A stretch of 64,000 nucleotides of DNA, from positions 35,261,563-35,325,562 of the forward strand of contig ML679962.1 in assembly GCA_007922225.1 (NCBI GenBank). The letters run 5' to 3'. The notes below the pieces were generated by a model. That model worked only from the letters and a program-made list of their open reading frames with translations, made no database searches and was not told the DNA's origin. The DNA is from Emydura subglobosa (taxonomy: Eukaryota > Chordata > Testudines > Chelidae). Positions within the stretch are counted from its first letter, which is position 1, and the number at the start of each line of letters is the position of its first letter. A program made the translations under genes and the position numbers. Positions 36,401 through 48,876 of the stretch are shown here, piece by piece.

Positions 36401-36882
36401 CTGTGAGGTTTGATTGAAGAACATTGGTGACACCTTCCCCACCTTTGGTCCTGCTTTGGTCCTTCATGTTGGGCCATTGGGATGTGCTATGGAACCTGTA
36501 TAATCAGTGGTTTGCCAAGCACAGTGCTGTGTAGGGCATTAGGGTGTAATGTACATCCAGCACTGAGCAGTAGCTTCAATAACGTTTGCTTAAATGGAAG
36601 CTGTTAATAGGATGTTAAATTATGGCAACATAAGATCACTGAGTTAAATAAAGCTTAGGTCATTAGTAACAATAAAATTATTATCTGATTGCCATTGAGT
36701 GGTCCGTGTGATCTCTGTAGTTATTTCCTGTCCATTTTCTAGTGAGCAAGTGGCTAAGTATATCAGAAAAACTCATCACAATTACCACAAATTGGCATCA
36801 GTTTAGATAACATAATCAGAGGGGCTAGAGATTGAATGTACATGGAGAATAAATGCTCCTGTTAGAGAAAAAGCATAGTCCT
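33403..36882. other. intergenic, no gene recognised
   Basis: Several 60-110-codon frames occur (for example 33875-34207, 35277-35603, 36132-36413) but none resembles a known protein, and they overlap on both strands. 34440-35060 is repeat-free, AT-rich DNA. 35510-36110 has pyrimidine-rich text that may be a diverged repeat of unknown class. Confidence 0.5.
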
Positions 36883-37050
36883 TGAGTAGAGCTTGGGACT
36901 GGCAGTCCTGAGTTCTGGGCTCTGTTCTCAGTTCTGCCTCTGTCTTACTGTGTGACGTTGGCAAAATCACTTAGCTGCTCTGAGCCTATGCTTGCTTCTC
37001 TTTAAAAAGGGAATAACAATATTCCCTCTATCTCTTGGGGTGCTGTGAAA
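36883..37050 (+). repeat. MIR (CORE-SINE)
   Basis: GCATAGTCCTTGAGTAGAGC, GGACTGGCAGTCCTGAGTTC, CTGTGTGACGTTGGCAAAAT and CACTTAGCTGCTCTGAGCCT follow the MIR consensus from its tRNA-related head through the core into GGGAATAACAATATTCCCTC. Confidence 0.88.
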
Positions 37051-38809
37051 CAATTATTAACCTTCCTGATTGTCCTTGCAGGTCAGGTGAGTCACTTTGT
37101 TAGGGAAGTGTGAGGAAGTCTGCACTTGTATGGCTTATGTTGTTCCTTTTAAAGGGTTAACAAAAGTTCAATTTCTAGGACTGTCAATGTGATGCTATTC
37201 ACCCCTGAAAAATGAAGGGGTGCAGAATTGTCTTCGCAACTTGCATTTCAATTATATCCATTTTATCATTGGCCCATCTCTTCAAAGTGTTCATCGTCTC
37301 CAGCAATAGGGCACAAAACAGATTCTGAGTCATCAAAATGGGTAATCTCTGTTGAGGAAGCTCTAGCAACCATTTTCTTGGCACAGCATGATTCTGAGCA
37401 GCATCTGGTCACCAGTAATTATTGGAAGCAACCTCTTTATGAGAGAAATACATTGAATTAGTACTGGATATGTTACACTATCCAGTGCCCAGAGCTCCAT
37501 TCTAAATCACGTGTTGCAAAAAGGGCACAGGGGCATAAGCAGACTTTTTGAGACTGAGATACAAGCGCTCACGGTAACATCTGATCTGAAATGAGGTTTT
37601 AGATTTGGAAGTAAACACAAGTTATCCAGTTCTACTTTCAAATAATAAAAGGTGTATCAGCATCTCTACAGGCAGAAATAACACCATCCCACTCCTTTGT
37701 TGCAAGAGGTAGGTTGGAAGGCCATCTCTGATGAGCTGTCAGAATCATTATTTAGCAGTGCAGCACTGAGAATGATAGCTTCTTGATTAAAGCCTGAGAG
37801 AATGGCCTCCAAACTTGTTAGAAGATGTAAACCCAGGCTGTTCAGTAGAGGAGCTGGTGGAATTTAATTTGCTTTGTGATATTTGACAGGAGATGAAATG
37901 CATGTACCAGTCATTAGCTTGAAACTCCTACTGTCCTCCTCCACCACTGTTATATCACATCATCCCAAACTCCTTGACAGCTTCTAAAAGTCCCTGATTA
38001 GTTTCAATCTGTGAATGGTCAGAATTTGTTTTCGTATTGTTTTGTTAAAGGGATTTCTTTGATGTCATTTCTCTGCAGAGAGAAAAATGAGCATAAGAAA
38101 TCTCTTAATTTCTGTTAGCAGATGAATGCTCAGCAAATGAAATTACCCATCTGGAGTAATTCTTGTAGGCAACTTTAAAACTTTAACTATGCATTTAATT
38201 TGGATCCAGGAGCTTGCTATTATATGCTAAATACTCTCTGATACTTAAAAGAGTTCAGTATTGTGCATAAAGATTGAACAACTATATTATGCAACAGGTA
38301 ATATTCCTATACAGTATTTTGATTTTTAACCTGCAAATAGGTTTCCCTTACTCCTTTGCCTTTCAGATATCAAATAACAGTATTCTACTATCTAAAGAGA
38401 GACTAAACATCTAAGAAGATCCCAGACATCTAATTGTAAGCATTATGGTATGCTGAATGGATATCAAAGGATAATTTACACAATGTATATTGAAGTTTAA
38501 CAGTCATGCAGTAAGTTATGTATTTGTTGCACAGTTGTTAATGTGCCTTGAATATGCTGGGTTAGAATGTGACTTTAAGTACATGCCTATGCAGAGGAGT
38601 GAGAAACACCTATACACCACAGTGAGAGCTATATTGAACTTGGGTCTGAATGCTGAAGAGTGAACAGATGTTGGACACCCATTCAGTCTCCCTTGGGGAA
38701 GGTGGATGGGGAAAGGTGAGGAATGGGTGGAGTCTTGGCTCCACCTCTCCCAGTGCACTGCTCTGTGCAGTTAAACTGGCATGGGGAATGAATTTTCTGC
38801 TAGTCCAAA
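37051..38809. other. intergenic, nothing recognised
   Basis: AT-rich sequence without a convincing gene or repeat. Confidence 0.5.
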
Positions 38810-40050
38810 TTTGTGTGGATGCCACAAAGTTGGGACGTATTGCCAATCCTGAGGACTCGAATATCAAACAAGAAGATCTGGATGACCTTGAAAACTAGAG
38901 TAATAGAAATGGGATGAAATTTAATAGTGCAAAGTGCAAGGTCCGTGCATTTATGGACTTAACAACAAGAATTTTTGCTATAAGCTGGGGACTTACCAGT
39001 TGGAAGCAACAGAGGAGGAGAAAGACCTGGGTGTATTGGTTGATCACAGGATGATCATGAGCTGCCAATGTGAGGCAGCCGTGAAAAAGGCTACTGTGAT
39101 CCTAGGATGCATCAGGTGAGGTATTTCCAGTAGACGTAGTAAAGTGTTAGTACCATTCTACAAGGAACTGGTGAGACCTCATCTGGCATACTGTGTGCAA
39201 TTCTGGCTTTCCATGTTTAAGAAAGATGAATTCAAACTGCAGCAGGTGCAGAGAAGGGCTACTAGGATGATCAGAGGAATGGAAAACTTGCCTTATGAGG
39301 GGAGACTCTAAAAAGCTTGGCTTCTTTGGCCTAACCAAATGAAGGCTGAGGTGAGATACGATTGCTCTCTATAAATACATCAGAGGGATACATACCAGAA
39401 AGGGAGAGGAGTTAAGGGGCAGTGTTGACACAGGAACAAAGGATATAAAGTGCAATCAAAAAGTTTAGGATTAAAATTTAGATGAAGGTTTCTAACCATC
39501 AGAGGAGTTCTGGAACACCCTTCTGAGGGGAGCAGTGGGGGCAAAAAACCTAGCTGGCTTCAAGACTCAGCTTGATAAGTTTATGGAGGAGATGGTATAA
39601 TGAGACTACCTATAATGGCATGTAGCTGGTCTGCAACTGCTAGTAACAAAGATCCCCAATGGCCAGCAATGAGACACTAGCTGGGTAGGGTGCTGAGTTG
39701 CTACAGAGAATTCTTTCCTGTTCTCTGGCTGTTGGGTTTTGCTGAAATGCTCTGGATCTGATCGCCGTATTTAGCGTTGGGAAGGAATTTTCCCCTGGGT
39801 CAGATTGACAGAGATCCTGAGGGTTTTTTGCCTTCCTCTGCAGCCCAGGTCACTTGCATGTTTAAACTACTGTAAGTGGTAGATTCTCTGTAACTTGAAG
39901 TCTTTAAATCATGATTTGAGGACTCCAGTATCTCAGCCAGAGGTTAGAGATCTGTTACAGGAGTAGGTGGGCAAGGTTCCGTGGCCCGCAGTGTGCAGGA
40001 TGTCAGACTAGAAGATGATCATGATGGTCTCTTCTATAAGCAGCAAATTA
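38810..40050 (+). mobile_element. CR1 LINE, 3' 1.2 kb
   Basis: It reads through RT C-terminal text (EEEKDLGVLVDHRMIMS, VRPHLAYCVQFWLS) and the 3' UTR (AGAATTCTTTCCTGTTCTCT, GGGAAGGAATTTTCCCCTGG, CTAGAAGATGATCATGATGG). This is the turtle CR1 type. Stops and indels make it inactive. It is immediately followed by a C14 run. Confidence 0.92.
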
Positions 40051-40071
40051 CTGCCTCTAACAACTCCCTCT

Positions 40072-40085
40072 CCCCCCCCCCCCCC
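40072..40085 (+). repeat. C14 homopolymer
   Basis: Fourteen consecutive C follow the CR1 3' end. Length in the assembly may be uncertain because such runs are error-prone. Confidence 0.9.
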
Positions 40086-43000
40086 AGGCAAAGGGGAGCA
40101 GCGAGAGAACTGTGCCTCCCAGATGTATCTCTGAGACGTGCCTCCTACAGCTACTGCAGGGGTGGCGCAGCTCACCCATCATCCCTTGTTCAATGTTGGG
40201 TCTAAAGGCACAGTTTAGTCCATTGTGATTTGACATAAAATAACTGTCTTAATACATCTTTTTTTTTTTCAATCCCTATGTGAGCCAGTTTAAAGTAGAA
40301 CATTTTTTTCTGGTGTATGTATGAGCTGTAAACAAGCTATTTAAGGGTAACTGAGAACAATTTAGAAATCAAAAGAGCTTCAGATGAGCACGTCCCCAGG
40401 GTGAACACATTCAGCAGATGCAACTAAAAACCCAGTGTGGAAAATATTTTTTATTTTTTTGGTAACAAACCTCAAGCCTTCATTTCAGATGCTACACCGG
40501 AACTGCAGCATCAGAAGCTGTTCCAGTCACTAAAATTTATTAGGGTGTGAATCATGAGAGCATAACAATTTGTTTTAGATTTGTCTTTGTACATCTCTTA
40601 TTCCAGTGAATAATATCACTGCACAATTCTATGACAAAAAGTGAGTGGAGATTTGCTAAAGGAAAGCAAATGTAATGGTGCCTGTGAAGAAGATATTATT
40701 TAAACCCAAAGAAAATTACACATCTTCACCCTTGCTGACAACCTAAACAATGCTGCGTTTGAAACATAAATGATACACTGTTTAACTGAAAAAGCCATTA
40801 GACACGTGATGGAAGATGGAAAATGGAAGCAAGCTAACAACCTTCCTAGAACAAATTATGCTATAATTTTTGCATAAGCAAGTTGACATATTTTTAAGTT
40901 TACTTCCAGATTTTGGTCTTCAAAATGAAAAGAAAATCAGATGACTGAAGACTAGAATATCCACATCCCCTGCAGTATGCTTGCTGACCTTCCCACTATT
41001 ATATCTCTAAGATTAAAAAGACAGGTGGATCCTGCACTCCTTATTCAGGCAAGACTCCCAGTTGAATGCTGAATAGCATTCAACACTCCAGCATCTTTGC
41101 TCTTATTGCTTACCCAGTTTCTAATCTATCTCTTTGTCCCTCTCCAGGTGATAATTTATTTCCTTTAAGAGTCTCTTTTAAGAGTCCTTATTAAAAAGTT
41201 TTTAGAAAATCAATTATCTCCGCTGGGTGACCTTTTTATTAACTCACTGTAAGTAATGTAGCAGGTGGAAAAAGAGACAATTTTCCATCAAGCTCAAGTA
41301 GCCTGGCTTCTTTATCAGGATATACTTATCCAGTTAGGATCATCCTTGTACTACTCCTCTAGCCATTAGAGAATTGAAGAGTATAGTACATATAAGCCCC
41401 ATGTGTTTACATTTGGATTCACTTTCTCTGTGGAGGTTCCAGGCAGCACTGTAACCCATCAGGCAACCTAGGGAGACAGCCATAACTTAGGCCTCCCGGT
41501 GTTTCTATGTCACACCAGGGAACTCTCCAGCCTGTAGCACAGCACAGTGCAGCACTCCCAGTCCTGGGCTACCTTTTGCTGTGGTATTCAGTGTGCAAAA
41601 AGCAGGTGTACTTAAATACTTCACTATAAGCAGTATTAAAAAGGTACTTAGCAGTAGATGTGAAACACAGAGCTAATATTCACAGCACTGTTGAAAATAA
41701 AATAGATAACCTTGGGCTTAACCATGCTGTAGAGGACAATTAAACATATCTCTGACAGTTGTAGTGCTTCTTGTGTTAGGTTTCTTCCCCATTCACATCA
41801 TTTCAAGTTGTAAAAGAGTAGTTATGAGGTGGGGCTTTGTTTGCTTGCTTGCTTGCTTTTATATGCTAACCTGTTCCCCCATAAAGTCAAAGACTTGAAG
41901 GTTATCTATCTAATTTCAAGAAGGTTCGCTGTTGCTACTGTTCATTGAAATATTCATCTTCCCCACTAATTGCTGTGTGGGAGTTACTCACTGAATAAAA
42001 GAACCTTTTATATTTCCTATTTCATATACAGACTCTAAAACATCATTCCATTATATTCCTTCACTTCTATCGTCACTGGTAAAGGTTAGTCATTTACTGT
42101 TTAAGAAAGCAATTATAAAAAATCTTTAGTTTGATAATGATATGGAGGGAGGCATTCTAGAGTGCAGCTATTATCCAGTTTGGCATGCATGCCACTGTTT
42201 TAACCATATCATGTTAAAAAACCTTCAGTAAAAGAGCAAGGCGAAATCTATCATTCCTCTGGATGTTTTCTTTATTTGGAGTAATAATTCTTATAAAAAA
42301 ATCAAAATCCATCCCTCATAGAGACAGCATGGAGACTCTGGGTCTGAGCCAAAGACTCCCATTTACTTCCAGGGTAGCTGGATCAGGCCCTGAACAACAC
42401 AAAGGAGTTGACTTATATTTCAGGCAGTACTTAGCAAGCAATATTATTCCAGCCATTGGTGCTGACATTTTATGATCTTATAAAATAGTAGATGGGGCAT
42501 TCAGCCCCTGGTGAACTCAGAGCAAAACTCCAGAGAGATTTGTCAGCTCTAGAAATGGTAGAATTCTGTATCAAATATTTAATTGTTTTACAGTAAAAAA
42601 GAAAACTTGTTGTTTATCACTTAAGCCTTTGCCATATACTTGGATGTTCATTATACAGTAGATGACTGCTAGGGATGGGCAAACTTAATGTTGAGTGATT
42701 TCACATGAAGATGTTGAACAACATTTTCAAACATGAGTGTCTCAAGCAGGGCACAATCTGTATTTAGATTTAAATTTGGATTGTTTTCAATTCCTAAATC
42801 AAAGGGGTCCTGATTTCCAGAAGCAATGATCACTAAAGTTTTCAGGAGCTGAGCAACTTTGAAAATCAGGAAGGACTTTTTGATTTAGGAGCATAAATAC
42901 AGATTTCTAGTGTTAAGCATCTAAGTCGATCTTTAAAAACATTGGCCAAGTGGCTCAAAAGTTTGGCTGCAAACTGAATATTGTTGTGTACATGTTCCTT

Positions 43001-43346
43001 GTAGGAGAGACTGAAGAAGAAAAAAGTTTCTGTCAAACTCATCTCGTGAAAAATGGAACATAGAGCAGGCAAAATAGAATACAAAAGGAGAGAATTTGAG
43101 AGAACATTCAGAGTGAAAGTGGTGAAGAGAATGTTTCCAATTAAAAATATATTCAACCTGCTATACAGTGCCCACCCCCTTGTATCAGTCTCGCTTTTGG
43201 GGGTGTTCTGCAGTCCCTAAAAGATAGCATAGGCATCCCCTTAAATAGAGAAACTTTTTAAAGAAGGTTTAAATTTATGGAGAGTGGTGCTATGTAGTAC
43301 ATTATATAAACTCTGAAGCAAAACAATAGTTAAGCCCATAAAACTT
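40086..43346. other. spacer, no gene recognised
   Basis: AT-rich. A short (GCTT) run lies at about 41841-41858. No exon for the ADGRG4 tail was found on the minus strand by eye, and no repeat family was recognised with confidence. Confidence 0.5.
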
Positions 43347-43764
43347 GAAGTCTAGTCTATATTACAAAGTTAGTTCAACATAAGTTGCTTTGTGTTGACC
43401 TATTTGTGCATGTGTCTACATTCAAATTTGTCTCTGGTTAACCTAAGTGCCCCATTATGGTGATGCAGTAATACCACTTCCCTGAACAGAGGAGTTGTGC
43501 TGTGAATGACATACTGAGGTTGACGCAGGGCGAGTGTAGGCACTATGTGACCTATGTCAATCCTAACATTCCTCCCGTAGCTGTCCCACAATGCCCAGCA
43601 ATGACTTCTCTGGTCACAATTGTAATCTTCACTGCTCAGGTGTCACAGAAACTGAAAGCCACCCCCTATTAAAAACCACTCATATTTCTGAAGGGGCTTT
43701 TCCTGATTGCCTAGTTTAACAAGCACGCCTAACAGCTTTCCTTTGTTGTGTACAACTGCCCAGG

Positions 43765-44240
43765 TGACCAGGCTAGCCTCATACACTGGACATGCTGATG
43801 CCTGGAGTAGACAGGAGGTATTGGATCTCCTGGGTCTGTGGGGAAAGAAGGCTGTGCAGGTGCAGAAATCAGTCCTAGAATCATGGACATCTATGAAAAG
43901 ATTGCCCAGCGGATGCAGGTAAAAGGGTACGAAAGGGATCGGTAGCATGCCATGTGAAAGTGAAGGAACTGCAGCAGGTGTACCACAAGGCCAGGGATGC
44001 CAATGATTGAGCTGGTGCCAAACCATACACCTGGTGGATTTACAATGAGCCATGTGCTGTACTTGTCTGAGACCCCACCAATACCCTGCAGACCACTGTA
44101 GATACCTCTGAGAAGCCTGGGACACTGACCCCTGTCATGATTTGGTGGTAGGGTAGGGTCCAGCTATACCACGAGCCAGGATTTTTTTTGAGACTCCACA
44201 GCAGTCCAGCCAGTCTCACCTGCCAAGAACAGACAAGCTC
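43765..44240 (+). pseudogene. Harbinger Myb/SANT-like DNA-binding protein, broken
   Basis: Readable pieces include AWSRQEVLDLLGLWGKKAV (SANT helix 1-2), IYEKIAQRMQVKGYERDR, then a stop and, after frame changes, KELQQVYHKARDAN. Farther on, ETPQQSSQSHLPR and EEEEP resemble the acidic Ser/Gln-rich tail. In Harbinger elements this protein works with the transposase in DNA binding and nuclear import. A lysine/arginine-rich piece (EKERADWRKSQRQKERE) at about 45178-45240 may be its C-terminal part. Confidence 0.75.
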
Positions 44241-45803
44241 AGTGAAGAGGAAGAACCCTTGGATATGTGTATGCATGTATTTTTCCTTTCAGTCTTCAAA
44301 TGTAAAGGTGGCACCTAGACCAAACCCAAGATAGCAGGACAGACGTATTGACTTTTCATTGTTTTACTGGTACGGTATAACACAAAGAGGGAGAGGTGTT
44401 ATCTGCTTTTCATTCCTCTACAGGATTGGGGGTGGAGGGAGCGGCATGTGGAGCAGTTTGTTTATGTATGGGATGTCCTTTGTATCCTGAGAGATCTCAG
44501 TGCAACTTTAATGGAGATACGCTGCAATCTTCTCCTGAAGGTTTCTAGGGATGGCCACCTTATTTCTTTCTCTGTGGTAAGACACTTTCCCACACCACTC
44601 ATCAATGACTTCAGCAGGCACTGTTGCAGCAAACAGGCTAGCAGCATACAGTCCTGCGTGACTTCGGGATGCCAGCAGCAGCTGTCCTCTCTGTGCCTTT
44701 ATTACCCTCAGGAGTGAGATACCCGCTAAAATCACCATCGCCTGTGGAAAGTAGTGCCAGGACTCAGTGCTATTGCCCTGCACTTGTACCCATGGAAACG
44801 GGCCGGAATTTTATTGTGTCATGCCTCTGAACAGCTCTCTCCTCATTCTCCCTGCCTCCCGCTCCTGGGAGTCTCTGCTCACCATGGCTGGGATTGTAGA
44901 GCAGTGCTATGCAGAGGCACACCCAAATGAAAGCGTTAATAGGCGTGTCTTATTTTAAACTTTTATCGGAAAACGGGAAGGGCGTTCTGAAACTTATATT
45001 TTGCTTTTCATTCTGTTTTATCTGTGGCTGTTGCCATTGTGGTCTTGAGATGCGCCCCCTCCACACCCATGGAACACCTGACCCTGATGAGGAGAAAGAA
45101 GAGGACAAGGGAGGATATGTTCAGAGAGATCTTGCATGCCTCTGCTGCATTGCAACGGGGGCCTGGATAGTGAATATGGCAGACAGCATGGAGAAGGAAA
45201 GAGCAGACTGGAGAAAGTCCCAGCGGCAAAAGGAAAGGGAGCTGCCCAGGACATAATGAGGCTTCTCAGGCAGAAATGCTGCAGACTTTGATCTACAGGT
45301 CCTACGGTCATGGACTTGCCTCTCTTTAAAATCTTTAAAAACTCCCTTTTAACACCTTCCTACACCCCCCATCAACATTTCATGTGGCGGCAGGGGTCAC
45401 ACCCCTAAACCCCTACCTTTCCATGTCAAGGGACACTAAGGACAGCTTCACATAAACTGTGAGAGCCATTGTAAGTATATGTGAGGCCAAAATGGACAGG
45501 AACATTTTCTACCATTCCAGTTTTAAGTCCTGCTCCGTTAATTTATTTTAAACATGTGTTGTATTTGCTTTTTAATTGCACATTTTTCTTTTTTGGTACA
45601 CAATACAGGTCTGTTTTGGGAAATAATTTCATCTTTATTACTTCACAACATATACTGCAGAATACATAGTGCTACTCAAAGCATCACTCCTTGTAATTTA
45701 CAGGACCTACAGAACTCATAGGTTCAGTGGAAAACACCAGAATAATTATAATGTACAGCAAGTACTATGCAGTTCATAGGTGCATTCAAAGATAGTTTGG
45801 TAT

Positions 45804-46780
45804 TCATACATGTACACCAAGCACAGTTCCTAACAGTCCCCAAAACTTCAGGGCCAGGCAGAGCACACTCCAGCACACCACATTACTGTGGCTGGCAGCT
45901 GAAGTGCTCCTCAAGGCCTCCCTCAGCCACATAGCTCCAGGTTGAGCTCCTCTAATATCCACTGTGTCTGGCTGTTCAAACTCAACACAGCTGTTCCACC
46001 TCCGCCTCAGCAGAAACCTTTCTACCTTTGTCTCACAGATATTACGCAGGACACAGTAGGCAGCTATAACCATTGGGATATTTTTCTCTGAGATCCAGTC
46101 TTGTGAGTAAACAATGCCAGCGTTCCTACTACCTACCAAAAGCACATTCAACTGTCATTCTGTACTTGTGGAGTGGATAGTTGAATCTTCCCTTAATTCT
46201 GTCGAGGTTGCCGGTGTACAGTTTCATGAGTAAGGGATAGGCTGGGTCCAGCCAGGATCACTACTGGCATTTCAACATCGCCAATGGTAATCCATTAGTC
46301 AGGAAAGAATGTCCCTGCATGCAGCCTTCTGAACAGTCCTGTGTTCTTAAAGATGCAAGTATCGTGCACCTTCCCTGACCAGTCCACGTGATATCTGTTG
46401 ATGTACTCTGTGGCAAGGTGGGCTGGTGCCAAAATAGGAATTTGCATGTTGGTTGTCACCCCACCACAGGTCAGCAACCCCATAGCTGCAAGTCCATCCA
46501 TGCATATTGCCAAGACAGTCCTGCACAGCAGGCGATGATTAATGGCCCTGCACACTTGCATGACAACAGCCCTCTAAAATGGTTGTCCATTGACCGGTAG
46601 CAGTCTGGCATTGCAAGCTTCCAGAGTGCAATTGCCACTTGCTTCTCCACTGTCAGTGCAGCTCTATTCTGGTGTCCCTGCACTCCAGGGCTGGGACAAG
46701 CTTGGCAGACAGATCCATGAATGTGGTCTTTTCTTCTAAAAGTTCTGTAGCCATTGCTCAGGGTTCCAAACTTGCATTAC
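45804..46780 (-). pseudogene. Harbinger DDE transposase (HARBI1-like), broken
   Basis: In transcript order the minus strand carries EQWLQNF, ALTVEKQVAIALWKLAMPDC, YRSMDNHF, MQVCRAINHRLL, then YHVDWSGKVHDTCIFKNTGL (the H-D of the nuclease site), LRRLHAGTFFPD-type text, DPAYPLLMKLYTGNLD (the D-P-A-Y segment) and NIPMVIAAYCVLRNICE at the C-terminus. These follow the HARBI1 nuclease order. Several frameshifts separate them, so no full protein can be made. HARBI1 itself is a domesticated relative. Confidence 0.85.
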
Positions 46781-47629
46781 AGTGTAATCCTGCCAGTCAC
46801 TGCTTGTTTTTCAAGCCCAGAAGCAGCCCTTCACCATCTGCCGCTGTTCCATGAATGCCACCACCAGCACTGAATTGGATTCGGCTGTGTCTCTCAGCAG
46901 TCCATCCTTGAAGAATTTGTCATGTCCTCTGTTGTGGTACTTCTTGTGGCTCTGCAAATACCAGAGGATTGTTCATCCTGTGTTTGCAGCTTTCATTACA
47001 GGAGTGCAGAGCTCTGCAGCCTCCATGCTTCTGTCCGAGATGGTGGACAGCAAAAGGTGCCATATCGGTTTGTGGGATTTTTAAAAAAGATGAGAAAATT
47101 ATAGGCTATGGATGGCATTATAGGATGAGAAATTTGCATGATGGAACTTGATCCTTGCTCCCAGTCACCCTTACACAACTCACTTCTGTCCCACACTGGA
47201 TTACCTATGCATGGTGCAGCACATGCATCAAAACAAACTCCTGGTGCATACATGCAGTGCTGATGCAAGCAGCTAAGTATGCATGTGCACAAGCAATATA
47301 CTAACTGGCAGCTTTACACTGATATAACTTGCATCAACCAAAGTGTGTAGCGTAGACATGGCCTCTCAATCCATGGAATTTGAGACGTTTTTCATGACCA
47401 GAGTTGTTGTTTCATGTTTTTCTTCCTTGGAAACTCCATACCTATGTTTTTACCAGTTCTATATTTAATTAATTGTAAGTTAAATGTAGTCTTTGCATCT
47501 GAATATGGTTTGATATGCTGATGCTAATTAACAATTATATCAGACAGTTACAAAAATAATTAATGAATTTTTGTACCATGTATGTTACCACTGAGCAGCA
47601 TTTCATCATCAAATCAAGACTTAACACCA

Positions 47630-47740
47630 GGGGCCTGATCCTGCAGCCACCACACACGAGTGGGCCAAATTCTCCCCACATGTGCAGCCATGCAATCCCA
47701 TTGAAGTCAACAGAATTGCATCAGCAGGACTTTAGCCCTA
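47630..47740. repeat. palindromic MITE-like repeat
   Basis: GGGCCTGATCCTGCAGCC, GTGGGCCAAATTCTCCCCAC, CCCATTGAAGTCAACAGAAT and GCAGGACTTTAGCCC are pieces of a hairpin family seen elsewhere in the window (23692-24091, 57060-57120). Confidence 0.6.
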
Positions 47741-48705
47741 TAAAAATCTTCAGAATGCTAATTTTAAAACAAAAAAAAAAACTTGAATCAACATTCATTT
47801 GTACAGTCAACAAATTAGGACAGTCTTCAGCTAAGCAGAGAAAAGCAGTTTGTGTATTACTGCAAACATTTAGTTTTCTGAGTACAGTGTAGTTGTATAT
47901 CCATAGGTGATATTCTTCTTTCCTGAGGATGTTTTGCTTGATAAGCAGATGAAGTTATCCGGGTTGTATTGCACCTCAGCTAGGCAAAATGAATAAAGGA
48001 TCGTTTTCAGTAATCATGGTTTGATTCCATTGTTTACGTGTTTAGAAAGATACATTTCTGTGTAACATTCTCATTACAACAAACCTTCCCCAATAAGAGG
48101 GAGAACGGAATACCACTATGTTTTAACTTCCTTGGGAGAGAAAGAAAGGCCTGTTTCAAAAATGATGAATGGTTTTTCATGGCAAGTTTCAGACTCCTTT
48201 TTCAGCGTGTGAGTGGTCAACACTTCCTGAAAATCAGACCCCTTTAAGGTGTACCTCTCCTGCTGGGAGTCTTTTGGGGTGAAGATGCCTCTAGTTGGCA
48301 TACGGCTCATAAAGCTGGCTCCTATGCCACTCCTGTGCAACTCCCAGTATATGTGACATGTTGGGAATGGAAGAGGGAGAATCCAGACTAGAATGCACTT
48401 CTGCAATCCCTTGGACCTGTGCCAGCTAGCATAAATTAGGATAGCCACCAGACTATTCTAACCTGCGTGTAGAGGTAAGTCTGAGCAGAGAATCAAGAAG
48501 TCAGAACCAGCTCCTTGATAGCCTTTCAACTATGCTGGGCCTACCAGAAGCTGGCTGTAACAGAACCCTAGTCTGAAGTCTGGATTTGACATAGACATGG
48601 TAGCAAAGTTTTTCCTAGTTCCACAACTTGGGCTTTGACAGCCACAGGTGTTGGTTTGTTATATTCTGAATGTATTGAATCCAGTGCACATCTCTTTCCT
48701 TTTAC
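47741..48705. other. ADGRG4 downstream or last intron, nothing recognised
   Basis: AT-rich. The minus frame at 48116-48448 (110 codons) has no recognised family and no match to the expected ADGRG4 tail. Confidence 0.5.
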
Positions 48706-48876
48706 CTGCTTTCAAGTCTATGTCCAAAGAAGTCCCCTGTAAGGAGCCTGAACCATTGGAAGTTGAGCTTGTTGCATTAGACTTCAGGGACTTAGTTGAT
48801 TTCAAAGAATACGATGATAATTTATGCTCTGAATTTCTTGGTTTATATTGAATAGTTGTTCCTGGCCCATTCCAAT
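48706..48876 (-). CDS. ADGRG4: ADGRG4 exon: distal cytoplasmic tail
   Basis: Acceptor TAATTTCAG|ATTGG, donor GCAG|GTAAAAG. It encodes [20 protein letters not shown] and [20 protein letters not shown], a Ser/Thr-rich tail that lines up with the human tail. If the donor is not used, the frame stops at 48659 after 16 more codons, so this may be a terminal exon. The next human tail segment was not found here. Confidence 0.85.

Larger units (their letters stand above)
43347..47366. mobile_element. decayed autonomous PIF/Harbinger DNA transposon (about 4.0 kb)
   Basis: The left end (AGTCTAGTCTATATTACA) and the right end, reversed (GGCCATGTCTACGCTACA), are imperfect terminal inverted repeats of about 35 bp, matching the MITEs at 18.3, 20.9 and 25.2 kb. 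Inside are two diverged coding regions in opposite directions: a plus-strand Myb/SANT-like gene near the left end and a minus-strand DDE transposase near the right end. That two-gene layout is the Harbinger hallmark. Both are broken by stops and frameshifts. The 3-bp target duplication could not be assigned. It lies between BRS3 and the last ADGRG4 exon found here. Confidence 0.85.

Noticed and set aside
43643..44125. 160-codon minus-strand frame
   Set aside because: Opposite strand to the Harbinger SANT-like gene remnant; the plus-strand reading is the meaningful one.
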